Assembly (NCBI RefSeq): GCF_015550425.1
Contig: NZ_JADNAT010000014.1
Coordinates: 36,114-100,113, forward strand
From: Clostridium sp. 1001275B_160808_H3
GTDB lineage: Bacteria; Bacillota; Clostridia; Clostridiales; Clostridiaceae
Length of the DNA: 64,000 nt
Direction of reading: 5' to 3'
This document shows, in pieces, positions 33,745 through 43,015 of the stretch. Numbering within the stretch: the stretch's first letter is position 1; the number at the start of each line of letters is the position of its first letter. A model generated the notes under the pieces. It worked only from the letters and a program-made list of their open reading frames with translations. It did not search any database and was not told the origin of the DNA. Position numbers and translations under genes: made by a program.

Positions 33745-34434
33745 ATGAAAAAATTACAATCAATAATTTTATGTATAATTATATCACTATCATGTATTGT
33801 ACCTATCAAAGTTTTTGCAGAAGAAACAAATCAAAAGATAATACTAATTGATCCAGGACATGGTGGATTTGATGGTGGGGCAAAATCAAAATCAGGTGTG
33901 ATAGAAAAAGATATAAACCTTCAAATAAGCTTAAAGCTTAAGGATGTTTTAGAGAATAAGGGATATAAGGTTTATTTAACAAGAGAAGGAGATCAGGGCT
34001 TAGAAAAAAAGGGGGCTACAATAAAAGAAAAGAAGAGGGAAGATCTTAAAAAGAGAAGAGATTTAAAGGCTGAGACAAAGTGTGATGTTTTTGTGTCAAT
34101 TCATCAAAATATGTTTCCGCAATCTAAATGTTACGGAGCTCAAGTTTGGCATGCATCTAATGAAATAAGTAAAAAGCTAGCTGATAATATACAAGAATCA
34201 ATTAAGGAGACAGTTAAGGATAATAATAAAAGAGTATCAAAACCTGCTGGAGATTCTTATTTAATATTAAGAGATAAGTATGAAGGTGCATCTGTTTTAG
34301 TAGAATGTGGATTTTTATCTAATCCAGAAGAGGAGCAAAGGCTACAAACAGAAGAACATCAAAATGCAATAGTTCAAGGAATATCATTGGGAATAGACAA
34401 ATATTTTGAAGAAATAAATAAAATAGTAAATTAA
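33745..34434 (+). CDS. cwlD: N-acetylmuramoyl-L-alanine amidase CwlD
   Basis: Zinc amidase (Amidase_3) that removes peptides from spore cortex peptidoglycan so muramic-lactam can form, which later lets germination enzymes recognise the cortex. 229 aa: signal peptide to about residue 25, then zinc ligands H39 (DPGHGG), E54 and H120 (SIHQN) and catalytic E187 (LVECGFLSN). The location downstream of rplM-rpsI matches B. subtilis. GGAGGC precedes ATG. Specificity for CwlD rather than another Amidase_3 is inferred from size and context. Confidence 0.88.
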   Translation: MKKLQSIILCIIISLSCIVPIKVFAEETNQKIILIDPGHGGFDGGAKSKSGVIEKDINLQISLKLKDVLENKGYKVYLTREGDQGLEKKGATIKEKKREDLKKRRDLKAETKCDVFVSIHQNMFPQSKCYGAQVWHASNEISKKLADNIQESIKETVKDNNKRVSKPAGDSYLILRDKYEGASVLVECGFLSNPEEEQRLQTEEHQNAIVQGISLGIDKYFEEINKIVN

Positions 34435-34501
34435 TAAGATGGTTTCCTGGGAAATATATAAAAAGATGTTGTCGAAAAAGTTTTTTATATTATATTAAGT
34501 A

Positions 34502-34545
34502 AAAGCAAGATATATTACATTTGTATAATATATCTTGCTTTATTT
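34502..34545. terminator. Hairpin terminator after cwlD
   Basis: A perfect 16-bp stem (34502-34517 with 34526-34541) with an 8-base loop and A/T on both flanks. It can end transcription of cwlD on the plus strand and of the small ORF on the minus strand. Confidence 0.8.
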
Positions 34546-34641
34546 TATTAACAATTAATGTTGATGAAATTTAATTATTATATATACTTTGGTTATGTAG
34601 CTTATAGCCTTAAATATTAAATTAGATAATCAAATATTTAT

Positions 34642-34794
34642 TTAAGAAAAAATAAAGCTGTTTACCTTGAGGCTGTTTGGAGGTATTTCTTTAAAATTAA
34701 TGAAAGTAATTAAAGTATAAATTATAAATAAGACTAAAATAGCAATAATAAAATAAACTATAAATTTAGCAATTTTACTTAAATTTATATTCAT
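34642..34794 (-). CDS. Small single-pass membrane protein
   Basis: A 50-codon ORF on the minus strand, start ATG at 34794, with AAGGAG 8 bases upstream (complement of 34803-34808), an ideal spacing. The product starts MNINLSKIAKF and has one hydrophobic segment of about 20 residues (residues 11-32), then a polar tail. No family recognised. Support is the strong ribosome binding site, the membrane-segment composition and a hairpin downstream. The remaining part of the 34435-35031 gap shows no gene. Confidence 0.55.
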   Translation of the reverse strand: MNINLSKIAKFIVYFIIAILVLFIIYTLITFINFKEIPPNSLKVNSFIFS

Positions 34795-35031
34795 TACATA
34801 CTCTCCTTAAACATGTTTATTAATATATAGTTTTTATTATTTAAAAATATGATAAAATATTTATGAAAAGCTTTATATTGATATAAATATGAATAAGTTG
34901 TTTTTGACTTTTGATAAAAAATAGATGCATTACTGATATATCTATAAAGTTTTTTGAAATATATAAATTTTCAACTAGTATAATTTAATATTTTAACAAA
35001 AAATACATTAAGTTAGGGAGAGGATATATTT

Positions 35032-35874
35032 ATGAAGACTATATGTGTTGAAAAAATTAAAGATGCTATTAAGGGATTGTGCATAGATTCAAATTATAAT
35101 TTATCTAATGATGTGTATGAAGCTTTAAGTATTGCTAAAAGGGAAGAAACTTGGGGATTAGCTAATGATATACTGGATAAAATAATGATAAACTCAGAAG
35201 TGGCAAGGAATGAAAAAATGCCAATGTGTCAAGATACAGGTATAGCATGTGTTTTTATGGAGATTGGACAAGATGTTCATATAGTAGGAGGAAGTCTTGA
35301 AGAGGCTATAAACGAAGGTGTTAGAAGAGGATATGAAGAAGGATATTTAAGAAAATCTGTAGTTAAGGATCCTATAGATAGGGTCAATACCAATGATAAT
35401 ACTCCAGCTATAATATATTATGATATAGTTCCTGGTGATAAAGTAAAAATAACTGTTGCCCCAAAAGGATTTGGTTCAGAAAATATGAGTCAAATAAAGA
35501 TGCTTAAACCTTCGGATGGAATACAAGGAGTTAAGGATTTTATAATAAAGGTAGTAAAAGAAGCTGGTCCTAATCCATGCCCTCCTATGATTATAGGGGT
35601 AGGCATAGGGGGAACATTCGATAAAGCTGCATATTTAGCAAAAAAAGCCTTATTAAGACCTATAAATAATGGACATAATAATAAGTTCTATAGTGATTTA
35701 GAGGAAGAGCTACTAAAAGAAATAAATAGTCTTGGAATAGGGCCACAAGGTTTTGGTGGAAAGACCACGGCGTTAGGTCTTAATATTGAAACATATCCAA
35801 CACATATAGCAGGATTGCCTGTGGCTGTAAATATAAGTTGTCATGCAACTAGGCACAAAGAAATAATTTTATAG
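35032..35874 (+). CDS. Fumarate hydratase / tartrate dehydratase, alpha subunit
   Basis: N-terminal subunit of a class I (iron-sulfur) fumarase, 280 aa, which interconverts fumarate and malate. Cysteines likely to bind the 4Fe-4S cluster are in MCQDTGIACVF and NPCPPMIIGVG, and a third in NISCHATRH near the C-terminus. The beta subunit follows 12 bases later. Fumarase and L-tartrate dehydratase cannot be separated by sequence alone. An imperfect promoter (TTGAAA at 34954, TATAAT at 34979, 19-base spacer) lies upstream. Confidence 0.9.
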   Translation: MKTICVEKIKDAIKGLCIDSNYNLSNDVYEALSIAKREETWGLANDILDKIMINSEVARNEKMPMCQDTGIACVFMEIGQDVHIVGGSLEEAINEGVRRGYEEGYLRKSVVKDPIDRVNTNDNTPAIIYYDIVPGDKVKITVAPKGFGSENMSQIKMLKPSDGIQGVKDFIIKVVKEAGPNPCPPMIIGVGIGGTFDKAAYLAKKALLRPINNGHNNKFYSDLEEELLKEINSLGIGPQGFGGKTTALGLNIETYPTHIAGLPVAVNISCHATRHKEIIL

Positions 35875-35886
35875 GGGGATAAAATT

Positions 35887-36471
35887 GTGGAAAATAAAGA
35901 AATAAGAAAAGAAACTGTGGAAAAAAAAATAAATACTCCTTTAACATATGAAAAAATAAAAGATTTAAGAGTAGGAGACACAATTTTACTAACAGGTACT
36001 ATATATTCAGCTAGAGATGCAGCACATAAGAGATTAGTTGATTTACTAGATTCAGGCGATGATTTACCAATAAATATTGAAGGAGAGACTATATATTATG
36101 TAGGACCAAGTCCAGCAAAAGAAGGACAAGTTATAGGATCAGCTGGACCAACTACAAGCTATAGAATGGATGCGTATTCACCTAGGTTACTAGATTTAGG
36201 GCTAAAGGCAATGATAGGAAAAGGTGCTAGAAACCAAGAGGTAGTTGATTCAATAGTAAAAAATAAGGCTATATATCTAGGGGCAATTGGAGGCGCTGCT
36301 GCATTAATTTCTAAAAGTATAGTTTCATCAGAGATAATTGCATATGAAGATTTAGGTGCAGAAGCTATTAGAAAAATGGAAGTGATAGATATGCCTTTAA
36401 TAGTTATAATAGATGTAAACGGTAATAACTTATATAAAGAAGGGCAAAGGGCTTATTTAAATTCAATATGA
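35887..36471 (+). CDS. Fumarate hydratase / tartrate dehydratase, beta subunit
   Basis: C-terminal subunit of the same class I hydro-lyase, 194 aa, starting at GTG with AGGGGGA upstream. GPTTSYRMDAYSPRLLDLGL and MIGKGARN are the substrate-binding blocks; GAIGGAAALISKSI follows. Forms an alpha2-beta2-type enzyme with the preceding gene. Confidence 0.9.
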   Translation: MENKEIRKETVEKKINTPLTYEKIKDLRVGDTILLTGTIYSARDAAHKRLVDLLDSGDDLPINIEGETIYYVGPSPAKEGQVIGSAGPTTSYRMDAYSPRLLDLGLKAMIGKGARNQEVVDSIVKNKAIYLGAIGGAAALISKSIVSSEIIAYEDLGAEAIRKMEVIDMPLIVIIDVNGNNLYKEGQRAYLNSI

Positions 36472-36531
36472 TAATTGGTAAGAAGCTTTCATTTGCTTTA
36501 ATATAAGTATATTGATTTTATAAATTTGAAT

Positions 36532-36583
36532 AAAAAAATTACCCCCGTATTAGAGAAAAATAAAACCTAATATATGGGGGTAA
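36532..36583 (-). terminator. Terminator of the YitT-family gene
   Basis: TTACCCCC (36539-36546) pairs with GGGGGTAA (36576-36583), extended by TATTAG/CTAATA. Read on the minus strand it is followed by a run of seven T (complement of 36532-36538). It lies between convergent genes. Confidence 0.8.
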
Positions 36584-36614
36584 AATTATTGTATATTTTA
36601 CAAAATAATTAATA

Positions 36615-37475
36615 TTAAATTTTATGGAATCCCTTTCCATTGACTTCAGAAACATCTATTATTGTAATAAATGCTTTAGGATCTATTCTTAATATTTTAC
36701 TCTTCAAATGTATCATTTGAGATGATGTTACAGCAATATAAAGCATTTTCTTAAGCTCATGAGTGTACTCACCTTCAGCAATTAGAGAAGTAACTCCTCT
36801 ATTCATATCTTTAATAACATACTCTATTATTTCTTGTTCTTTTTCAGTTAATATTAATAGTAACTTTTTACTATTAAATCCATTAATAACTTTATCCACT
36901 ATAGTTCCTTGAACAAACATAGAAATCAAAGTATATAGAGCTTTAGGAAGACCAAAAATTAATGCGCCTATAAAAACTATTATACAGTTAATAGCGAAGC
37001 TAAGCTTACCTATTTCAAAGTTAGAATACTTCTTCCTAAGCACCATTGTTATGATATCAGTCCCTCCAGTTGAACCATTTCTTGAAAAAACTAACCCATA
37101 GCCTAAACCACATAAAACTCCACCGTAAATACAATAAAGTAATATATCATCTACTTTAACTAAATTAGATAAGGGTTTTGTGATTATAAGTGAAATTGAT
37201 AGCGAGATCATCCCAACTGCAGAGTATATAGTAAATCTCTTATTTAGCATTTTATAACTTATAAAAAATAAAGGAATATTAATTATAAATACAGTTATAC
37301 CAGAAGGTACTTCAGCTAAATATTGTAAAATAAGTGCTATGCCAGTAGCGCCACCACTAAGTAATTGAGCATTAACTAAGAATAAATTAACTCCAAGAGA
37401 TGCTATTACACATCCAACAAAAATAAAAAAGAAATCTAAAATCATGTGTTTGTTAATTGTAAGTTTATGTAACAT
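36615..37475 (-). CDS. YitT family membrane protein
   Basis: Integral membrane protein of 286 aa with about five to six hydrophobic segments in residues 10-205, containing GGATGIALIL and NGSTGGTDIITMVLR typical of the YitT (DUF161) family, and a C-terminal cytosolic DUF2179 domain (about residues 215-275). Function not established; a transport role is presumed. AAGGAG precedes ATG. It has its own promoter and terminator. Confidence 0.88.
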   Translation of the reverse strand: MLHKLTINKHMILDFFFIFVGCVIASLGVNLFLVNAQLLSGGATGIALILQYLAEVPSGITVFIINIPLFFISYKMLNKRFTIYSAVGMISLSISLIITKPLSNLVKVDDILLYCIYGGVLCGLGYGLVFSRNGSTGGTDIITMVLRKKYSNFEIGKLSFAINCIIVFIGALIFGLPKALYTLISMFVQGTIVDKVINGFNSKKLLLILTEKEQEIIEYVIKDMNRGVTSLIAEGEYTHELKKMLYIAVTSSQMIHLKSKILRIDPKAFITIIDVSEVNGKGFHKI

Positions 37476-37516
37476 ATAAAACTCCTTAAAATTATCTGTT
37501 AGAAATATACACTAAA

Positions 37517-37545
37517 ATTATATATTAAATACTATCGAATGTTAA
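37517..37545 (-). promoter_or_regulatory. Promoter of the YitT-family gene
   Basis: On the minus strand TTAACA (37545-37540), a 17-base spacer and TATAAT (37522-37517), about 40 bases before the start codon. Confidence 0.65.
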
Positions 37546-37657
37546 TAATAACTTATAGTGATATTTGATTATTTTAATAAAAATGTAATTTTTACAATTA
37601 GTAAAATTTTATAATATAAGATATTATAGTTATAAGATAAGATAGAGGGGTGAAAAT

Positions 37658-38353
37658 ATGTTTAACGTTTTAGTAGTAGATGATGAAAAGGAAATTAGAG
37701 ATGCTATTGATATATATCTAAGAGGAGAAGGTATGAAGGTGTTTAAAGCTAAAGATGGTGTAGAGGCATTAGAGTTATTGGATAAAGAAAAAATACATCT
37801 TATAGTTTTAGATATAATGATGCCAAGAATGGATGGGATAAAGACATGTTTAAAGATTAGAGAAAAAAGAAATTTACCCATTATAATGTTATCAGCCAAA
37901 GGAGAAGACAGTGATAAGATATTAGGATTAAATGTAGGTGCTGATGATTATATAGCTAAACCATTTAATCATTTAGAGCTTGTTGCAAGAGTTAAGTCTC
38001 AATTAAGAAGATACCAAAAACCCTTAGAGTTAGAAGGTGAGAGTCCGGATATAATAGAAGTAAAGGACTTAATAATAAATAATAAAGAAAAAACAATTTT
38101 CTTAAGGGGAGAAGAGGTAAAAGTTACGGCAACAGAATTTAAAATACTTCAACTTCTAGCATCAAACTTAGGAAGGGTTTTTTCTATAAAAGAAATATAT
38201 GAAAAAGTATGGGAGGAACCATTTTATAGAAGTGAAAATACTGTAACTGTTCATATTAGAAGGATAAGAGAAAAGATAGAACTTAATACAAAGGATCCTG
38301 AATATATAAAGGTAGTGTGGGGAGTTGGATATAAAATTGAAAGAGAAGATTAA
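37658..38353 (+). CDS. Two-component response regulator, OmpR family
   Basis: 231 aa. Receiver domain (residues 1-120) with acidic pair D8/D9, phospho-acceptor D52, S79 and K101 all present; winged-helix DNA-binding domain (about 130-228) with ENTVTVHIRRIREKIE and VWGVGYKIE. GAGGGGTG precedes ATG. It overlaps the histidine kinase gene, so the two form one system. The signal and targets are unknown. Confidence 0.93.
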   Translation: MFNVLVVDDEKEIRDAIDIYLRGEGMKVFKAKDGVEALELLDKEKIHLIVLDIMMPRMDGIKTCLKIREKRNLPIIMLSAKGEDSDKILGLNVGADDYIAKPFNHLELVARVKSQLRRYQKPLELEGESPDIIEVKDLIINNKEKTIFLRGEEVKVTATEFKILQLLASNLGRVFSIKEIYEKVWEEPFYRSENTVTVHIRRIREKIELNTKDPEYIKVVWGVGYKIERED

Positions 38354-40112
38354 AAGGTATATAACTGGTGTATGGGGAATAGAAATTTTAACCGTATGTA
38401 TATTATTAGTTACATTAACTATAGGATATTATCAATCTTTTAATAATACTTTTTCAGATTTAGGAGCGGGAACATTTGATGCATTATTAAATAAAGATAA
38501 ATACATAGAATCAATGATATATTATGAAAGTAAAGATATATCAAAATATATATATTCACATACTAATAATCTAGAAGATATTAGAGCGTTAGAATATGAA
38601 AATGAACATCTATCAGAAAATAATTATTTTTATGGGGATTTATTTTATGCACTAATAAATAAAGAAACAGGAAATTTCACTACTAATGATATAAAGTTGC
38701 GTGAAGCAGTAGAAAAGGATGATAATACTGTAGCTTTGCGTGAAGATAGTATAAATACGTATCTAAAGGAATTTGGATATTCATCTGTTAGAATAGATAA
38801 TAAAGATAAATATAATTATTATGTTACTAGTACTACAGATAAGATAATTAAACAAAATGTAGATAAATATATAGAAATATATTATAGAGACCCTAGCGTA
38901 TATACATATCTTATAAAAACAGATACTATAACAGCAAAAATAATGATAATATCAACAATACTTGCTATAGTGCTTTTATTAAAGATAATAGTAAACTCTA
39001 TAATTAACAGTAAAAATATACATTTAGAAATTAAAGTTCTAAAGAGACTTATTTATGTTTTAATATATGGCTACAAATACAAAAATACACGTAATAAAAT
39101 GATGCTTTCTTTTGGGGGAGCAATAGCAGTAATACTAGTTTATTTATATTTAATTGCAGGAATAAGAAACCAAAATGTTTTAGTGACATTTTTAACTAGA
39201 TATCCATTTAAGGGAACGTTAATCTTGGTGCTGATTCCATTAGGTTGTGTATTATATTCCTTAAAGAAAAGTCTTGATATTTCAGTTATTAATGATGGAC
39301 TAAAGAAAATTAATTCAGGTGAATTAGAATATAAACTAAGTGATATTGGAGAAAGAGAAGTTAAAGAATTAGTAGAAAATATAAATCAAATAAGAGAAGG
39401 ATATATAATAGCTTTAAATGAAAAGGTAAAAAATGAGAAATTAAAAACAGAGCTAATTTCCAATGTTTCTCACGACTTAAAAACACCATTAACATCAATA
39501 ATAAACTATGTAAATATATTAAATGATACTAATATAACAGAAGAGGAAAGAAAAGATTATTTGACTATATTAGATAGAAATTCAAAGAGATTAAAGACTC
39601 TTATAGAAGATTTATTTGAAGTATCAAAATTAAACAGTGGGAAAATGACTATAGAAAAGCATGAAATAGATATAGTTTCTTTAGTATATCAAGGTATTGG
39701 AGAGTACTCAAATTTATATGAAGAAAAAAATATGGAATTTAAGGTAAGTACAAATGAGGATGAAATTTTTGTTGATTTAGATGGTAAATTAATGTCTAGA
39801 GTATTTGAAAATATAATTGTAAACGCCTTAAAATATTCACTTAATAATACTAGAGTATATATAGATATAACTTCTAAAGAAAACTCTGTAGAGGTATCTT
39901 TTAAAAATATATCCAATTATGAAATGGACTTTAATACACAAGATATTTTTGAGAGATTTGCAAGAGCTGATAAATCAAGAAATTCATCTATAGAAGGATC
40001 GGGAATGGGGCTTGCAATTACAAAAAGCATAGTAGAACTTCATAATGGGAGTATAAAAATCGAAGTAGAAGGTGACATGTTTAAAATTTATTTAATCATA
40101 CCTAAGAAATAA
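38337..40112 (+). CDS. Sensor histidine kinase
   Basis: 591 aa. A membrane segment at about residues 12-32, an extracytoplasmic region to about 195, then three more membrane segments (about 200-222, 258-276, 292-310), a HAMP-like linker, the DHp domain with phospho-acceptor H379 in SNVSHDLKTPLTSI, and an ATPase domain with N box NIIVNALKYS and G box GSGMGLAITKSIVELHNG. The start is uncertain: TTG 38337 has GGGGAG 12 bases upstream, while TTG 38325 abuts that site. It overlaps the regulator gene. The four-segment sensor layout differs from the common two-segment type. Confidence 0.9.
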   Translation: MKEKIKRYITGVWGIEILTVCILLVTLTIGYYQSFNNTFSDLGAGTFDALLNKDKYIESMIYYESKDISKYIYSHTNNLEDIRALEYENEHLSENNYFYGDLFYALINKETGNFTTNDIKLREAVEKDDNTVALREDSINTYLKEFGYSSVRIDNKDKYNYYVTSTTDKIIKQNVDKYIEIYYRDPSVYTYLIKTDTITAKIMIISTILAIVLLLKIIVNSIINSKNIHLEIKVLKRLIYVLIYGYKYKNTRNKMMLSFGGAIAVILVYLYLIAGIRNQNVLVTFLTRYPFKGTLILVLIPLGCVLYSLKKSLDISVINDGLKKINSGELEYKLSDIGEREVKELVENINQIREGYIIALNEKVKNEKLKTELISNVSHDLKTPLTSIINYVNILNDTNITEEERKDYLTILDRNSKRLKTLIEDLFEVSKLNSGKMTIEKHEIDIVSLVYQGIGEYSNLYEEKNMEFKVSTNEDEIFVDLDGKLMSRVFENIIVNALKYSLNNTRVYIDITSKENSVEVSFKNISNYEMDFNTQDIFERFARADKSRNSSIEGSGMGLAITKSIVELHNGSIKIEVEGDMFKIYLIIPKK

Positions 40113-40120
40113 TATGTTAT

Positions 40121-40148
40121 AATAATAATTAAATAATAATAATTAAAT
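40121..40148 (+). repeat. 14-bp tandem direct repeat
   Basis: AATAATAATTAAAT occurs twice in succession (40121-40134, 40135-40148) directly before the ribosome binding site of the Spx/ArsC-like gene. Confidence 0.7.
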
Positions 40149-40163
40149 ATAGGAGTGATAAAT

Positions 40164-40520
40164 ATGTCAGTTTTATTTGTTGAATATCCAAAGTGTACTA
40201 CATGTAGAAAAGCAAAGAAGTTTTTAACAGAAAATAATATAGAATTTATAGATAGACATATAGCTGATGAAAATCCAACAAAAGAGGAACTTAAAGATTG
40301 GATAGCTAAAAGTGGTTTACCAATAAATAAATTCTTTAATACATCAGGTGTATTATATAGGGAAATGCAATTAAAAGATAAAGTTAAAGTATTACCTCAA
40401 GATGAACTTTTAGATATATTAGCATCTAATGGAATGCTTGTAAAAAGACCAATAGTAATAAAAGATAATACTGTTTTAGTAGGATTTAAAGAAGAAGAAT
40501 GGATAGAAAAGTTAAAGTAA
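40164..40520 (+). CDS. Spx/MgsR/ArsC-family thioredoxin-fold protein
   Basis: 118 aa from ATG 40164, with AGGAG at about 9 bases; an in-frame GTG at 40155 lies inside the ribosome binding site. N-terminal CTTCRKAKKF holds a CxxC (C11, C14) like Spx and YffB-type ArsC proteins; RPIVIKDNTVLVGF is the conserved C-terminal motif. It could be a glutaredoxin-linked reductase or an RNA-polymerase-binding regulator; sequence does not decide. Single gene with a terminator. Confidence 0.85.
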   Translation: MSVLFVEYPKCTTCRKAKKFLTENNIEFIDRHIADENPTKEELKDWIAKSGLPINKFFNTSGVLYREMQLKDKVKVLPQDELLDILASNGMLVKRPIVIKDNTVLVGFKEEEWIEKLK

Positions 40521-40591
40521 TAAATGTTATTTAACTTTTAATTCTAAGAAATAAAAATTATTTATAAAAGCTGTTATTAAAGGTGAAAAAA

Positions 40592-40622
40592 GGAGATATT
40601 AAATGAATATCTCCATTTTTTC
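40592..40622 (+). terminator. Terminator after the Spx/ArsC-like gene
   Basis: A perfect 9-bp stem, GGAGATATT with AATATCTCC (40592-40600, 40606-40614), followed by ATTTTTTCTT. Confidence 0.88.
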
Positions 40623-40646
40623 TTGTTTAGTATTAGATTATTAAAT

Positions 40647-40675
40647 TTTACAAAGGAAAAAATAGAAATTATAAT
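40647..40675 (+). promoter_or_regulatory. Sigma-A promoter of the ribonucleotide reductase operon
   Basis: TTTACA (40647-40652), a 17-base spacer and TATAAT (40670-40675), about 70 bases before the alpha-subunit gene. Confidence 0.75.
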
Positions 40676-40691
40676 TAACTATATATTGTAT
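40676..40691 (+). promoter_or_regulatory. NrdR-box-like operator 1
   Basis: TAACTATATATTGTAT matches the NrdR consensus ACACWATATATWGTGT at 13 of 16 positions. It starts directly after the -10 box, covering the expected transcription start, which is suited to repression. Confidence 0.65.
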
Positions 40692-40717
40692 ATTGATGGA
40701 AATGGAAAGAGTATTAC

Positions 40718-40733
40718 ATACTATATGTAGTGG
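40718..40733 (+). promoter_or_regulatory. NrdR-box-like operator 2
   Basis: ATACTATATGTAGTGG matches the NrdR consensus at 13 of 16 positions. It lies exactly 42 bases from the first box, four helical turns, so bound NrdR would face the same side of the DNA. Confidence 0.65.
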
Positions 40734-40745
40734 AAGGGGAAGAGT

Positions 40746-42977
40746 ATGACACATTTACTTAATATTTGTAGGTTAGCTTTAGATGGAATAGATAATGGTC
40801 AAGGTATTTATACAGAGGAGAGGCTTTTAGAAGCATTAAATCATATAGTTAGACCTAATATGGAGGATGAAGAAATAAGAAATTCAATAATACAAGTAGC
40901 TTTAGAGCTTACATCAGATACAGAACCACAATGGCAAAATGCAGCAGCAAGACTATATGTGTTTAAACTTTATGATAAAATAAGAAAAAGTAGAGGACTT
41001 ACTAACGACGATAATATATATGGCGATTTATATGGATTTATAAATCAATTAACTGATAAAGGACTTTATGGAAAATACATATTAGAAAATTATACAAAAG
41101 AGGAAATAATAGAGTTAGAAAATGAAATTAAACCAGAAAGAGACTTTTTATTTACTTATAGTGGAATAAACCTTTTAGCAAAAAGATACCTAGTTCAAGA
41201 TTTTGATAGAAGCACATTAGAACTTCCACAACAAATGTTTATGGGAATAGCAATGCATCTAGCAATTCCAGAAAAGAAAGAAGTAAGAGTACTATGGGCA
41301 AAGAGATTTTACGATGTATTAAGTTCTCTTAAGGCAACTATGGCAACACCAACAATGTCTAATGCTAGAAAGCCATTTTATCAACTAAGCTCATGCTTTA
41401 TAGATACAGTACAAGATAGCTTAAAGGGAATATATAAGTCACTTGATAACTTTGCAGAAGTTTCAAAGTTTGGTGGTGGAATGGGAATATACATTGGTAA
41501 AGTTAGAGCTTTAGAATCACCTATTAGAGGATTCAAGGGAGCTTCTGGTGGAGTGATACCATGGGTAAAATTATTTAATGATACAGCCATAGCGGTAGAT
41601 CAATTAGGAGTAAGAAATGGATCAGTTGCTATATGGTTAGATGCTTGGCATAAGGATTTACCTGAGTTTTTACAATTAAAAACTAATAATGGTGACGATA
41701 GAAAGAAAGCACATGATGTTTTTCCAGGGCTTTGTTATCCAGATTTATTTTGGAAGCTTGCAGAAACAGATATAGATGCAAATTGGTATATGATGTGTCC
41801 TCATGAGATTAGGTTAGCAAAGGGCTATTCATTAGAAGACTTCTATGGAGAAGAGTGGGAAAAGAAATATTATGAATGTGTTGAAGACGAGAATATAAGC
41901 AAAAGGGTAATGTCAGTAAAAGAAATAGTTAGATTAATAATAAAGAGTGCTGCTGAAACTGGAACTCCATTTGCTTTCTATAGAGATACAGTAAATAAAA
42001 TGAATCCAAACAAACATAAAGGAATGATATATTCATCAAATCTTTGTACTGAAATTATGCAAAATATGAGTCCAATGGATATTCAACAATCTGAAGTAAA
42101 AGATGAAAATGGAGATACTATAATAGTTGAAAGAACAAAATCAGGTGATTTTGTAGTATGTAATTTATCATCAGTAGTTTTAGGAAATGTTGATGTTAAA
42201 AATGATGAAGAACTTGGATATGTTGTAGAAACTCAAATAAGAGCTATGGATAATGTAATAGATTTGAACTATTATTCAGTACCATTTGCAGAAGTAACTA
42301 ATAAAAAATATAGAGCAATAGGGCTTGGAACAAGCGGATATCACCATATGCTTGCAAATAATTTAATTCATTGGACAGAAGATAGACATAAAGAGTTTGC
42401 AGATGATGTTTACGAGAGAATTAATTATCATGCAATAAAAGCAAGTATGAATATTTCAAAAGAAAAAGGAAGATATTCATGTTTCGAAGGATCAGACTGG
42501 GATAATGGAAATTATTTTGATCTTAGGGATTATAAATCAGAAAAATGGAACGTTCTAAGAGAAGAAGTAAATACTTATGGAATGAGAAATGGATATTTAA
42601 TGGCAGTAGCTCCGAATGGATCTACAGCAACTATAGCAGGAACTTCAGAAGGCATAGACCCAGTAATGGCAAGATTCTGGCTTGAGGAAAAGAAGGGAAG
42701 TATAATACCAAAAACTGCGCCAAATTTAAATGAAGAAAACTATTGGTACTATAATTCTGCGTATAATATAGATCAAAAATGGTGCGTGCAAATAAACGGA
42801 GTAAGACAAAGACATATAGATCAAGGGCAATCATTTAATTTATATATAACAACTAATTATACTATGAGACAAATTATGAATTTATATATAGAAGCTTGCA
42901 AATCTGGAGTTAAATCCATATACTATGTGCGTTCAAAATCATTAACAGTAAGTGATTGCGAAAGTTGTTCAGCATAA
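40746..42977 (+). CDS. nrdA: Ribonucleoside-diphosphate reductase, alpha subunit (class I)
   Basis: Catalytic subunit that reduces ribonucleotides to deoxyribonucleotides; 743 aa. Active-site cysteines are in QLSSCFIDT and in the NLCTEI and VVCNLSS blocks (radical-site Cys and Glu in LCTE); the loop APNGSTATIAGTSEGIDP and the C-terminal redox pair CESC are present. I see no clear complete ATP-cone at the N-terminus. The beta subunit follows 38 bases later. Two NrdR-like boxes precede the gene. GAAGGGGAAG is the ribosome binding site. Whether it is subclass Ia or Ib is not settled; the symbol is provisional. Confidence 0.92.
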   Translation: MTHLLNICRLALDGIDNGQGIYTEERLLEALNHIVRPNMEDEEIRNSIIQVALELTSDTEPQWQNAAARLYVFKLYDKIRKSRGLTNDDNIYGDLYGFINQLTDKGLYGKYILENYTKEEIIELENEIKPERDFLFTYSGINLLAKRYLVQDFDRSTLELPQQMFMGIAMHLAIPEKKEVRVLWAKRFYDVLSSLKATMATPTMSNARKPFYQLSSCFIDTVQDSLKGIYKSLDNFAEVSKFGGGMGIYIGKVRALESPIRGFKGASGGVIPWVKLFNDTAIAVDQLGVRNGSVAIWLDAWHKDLPEFLQLKTNNGDDRKKAHDVFPGLCYPDLFWKLAETDIDANWYMMCPHEIRLAKGYSLEDFYGEEWEKKYYECVEDENISKRVMSVKEIVRLIIKSAAETGTPFAFYRDTVNKMNPNKHKGMIYSSNLCTEIMQNMSPMDIQQSEVKDENGDTIIVERTKSGDFVVCNLSSVVLGNVDVKNDEELGYVVETQIRAMDNVIDLNYYSVPFAEVTNKKYRAIGLGTSGYHHMLANNLIHWTEDRHKEFADDVYERINYHAIKASMNISKEKGRYSCFEGSDWDNGNYFDLRDYKSEKWNVLREEVNTYGMRNGYLMAVAPNGSTATIAGTSEGIDPVMARFWLEEKKGSIIPKTAPNLNEENYWYYNSAYNIDQKWCVQINGVRQRHIDQGQSFNLYITTNYTMRQIMNLYIEACKSGVKSIYYVRSKSLTVSDCESCSA

Positions 42978-43015
42978 GTTTGTGATAATACTAATAAGGT
43001 CTTGGAGGGTAATAA

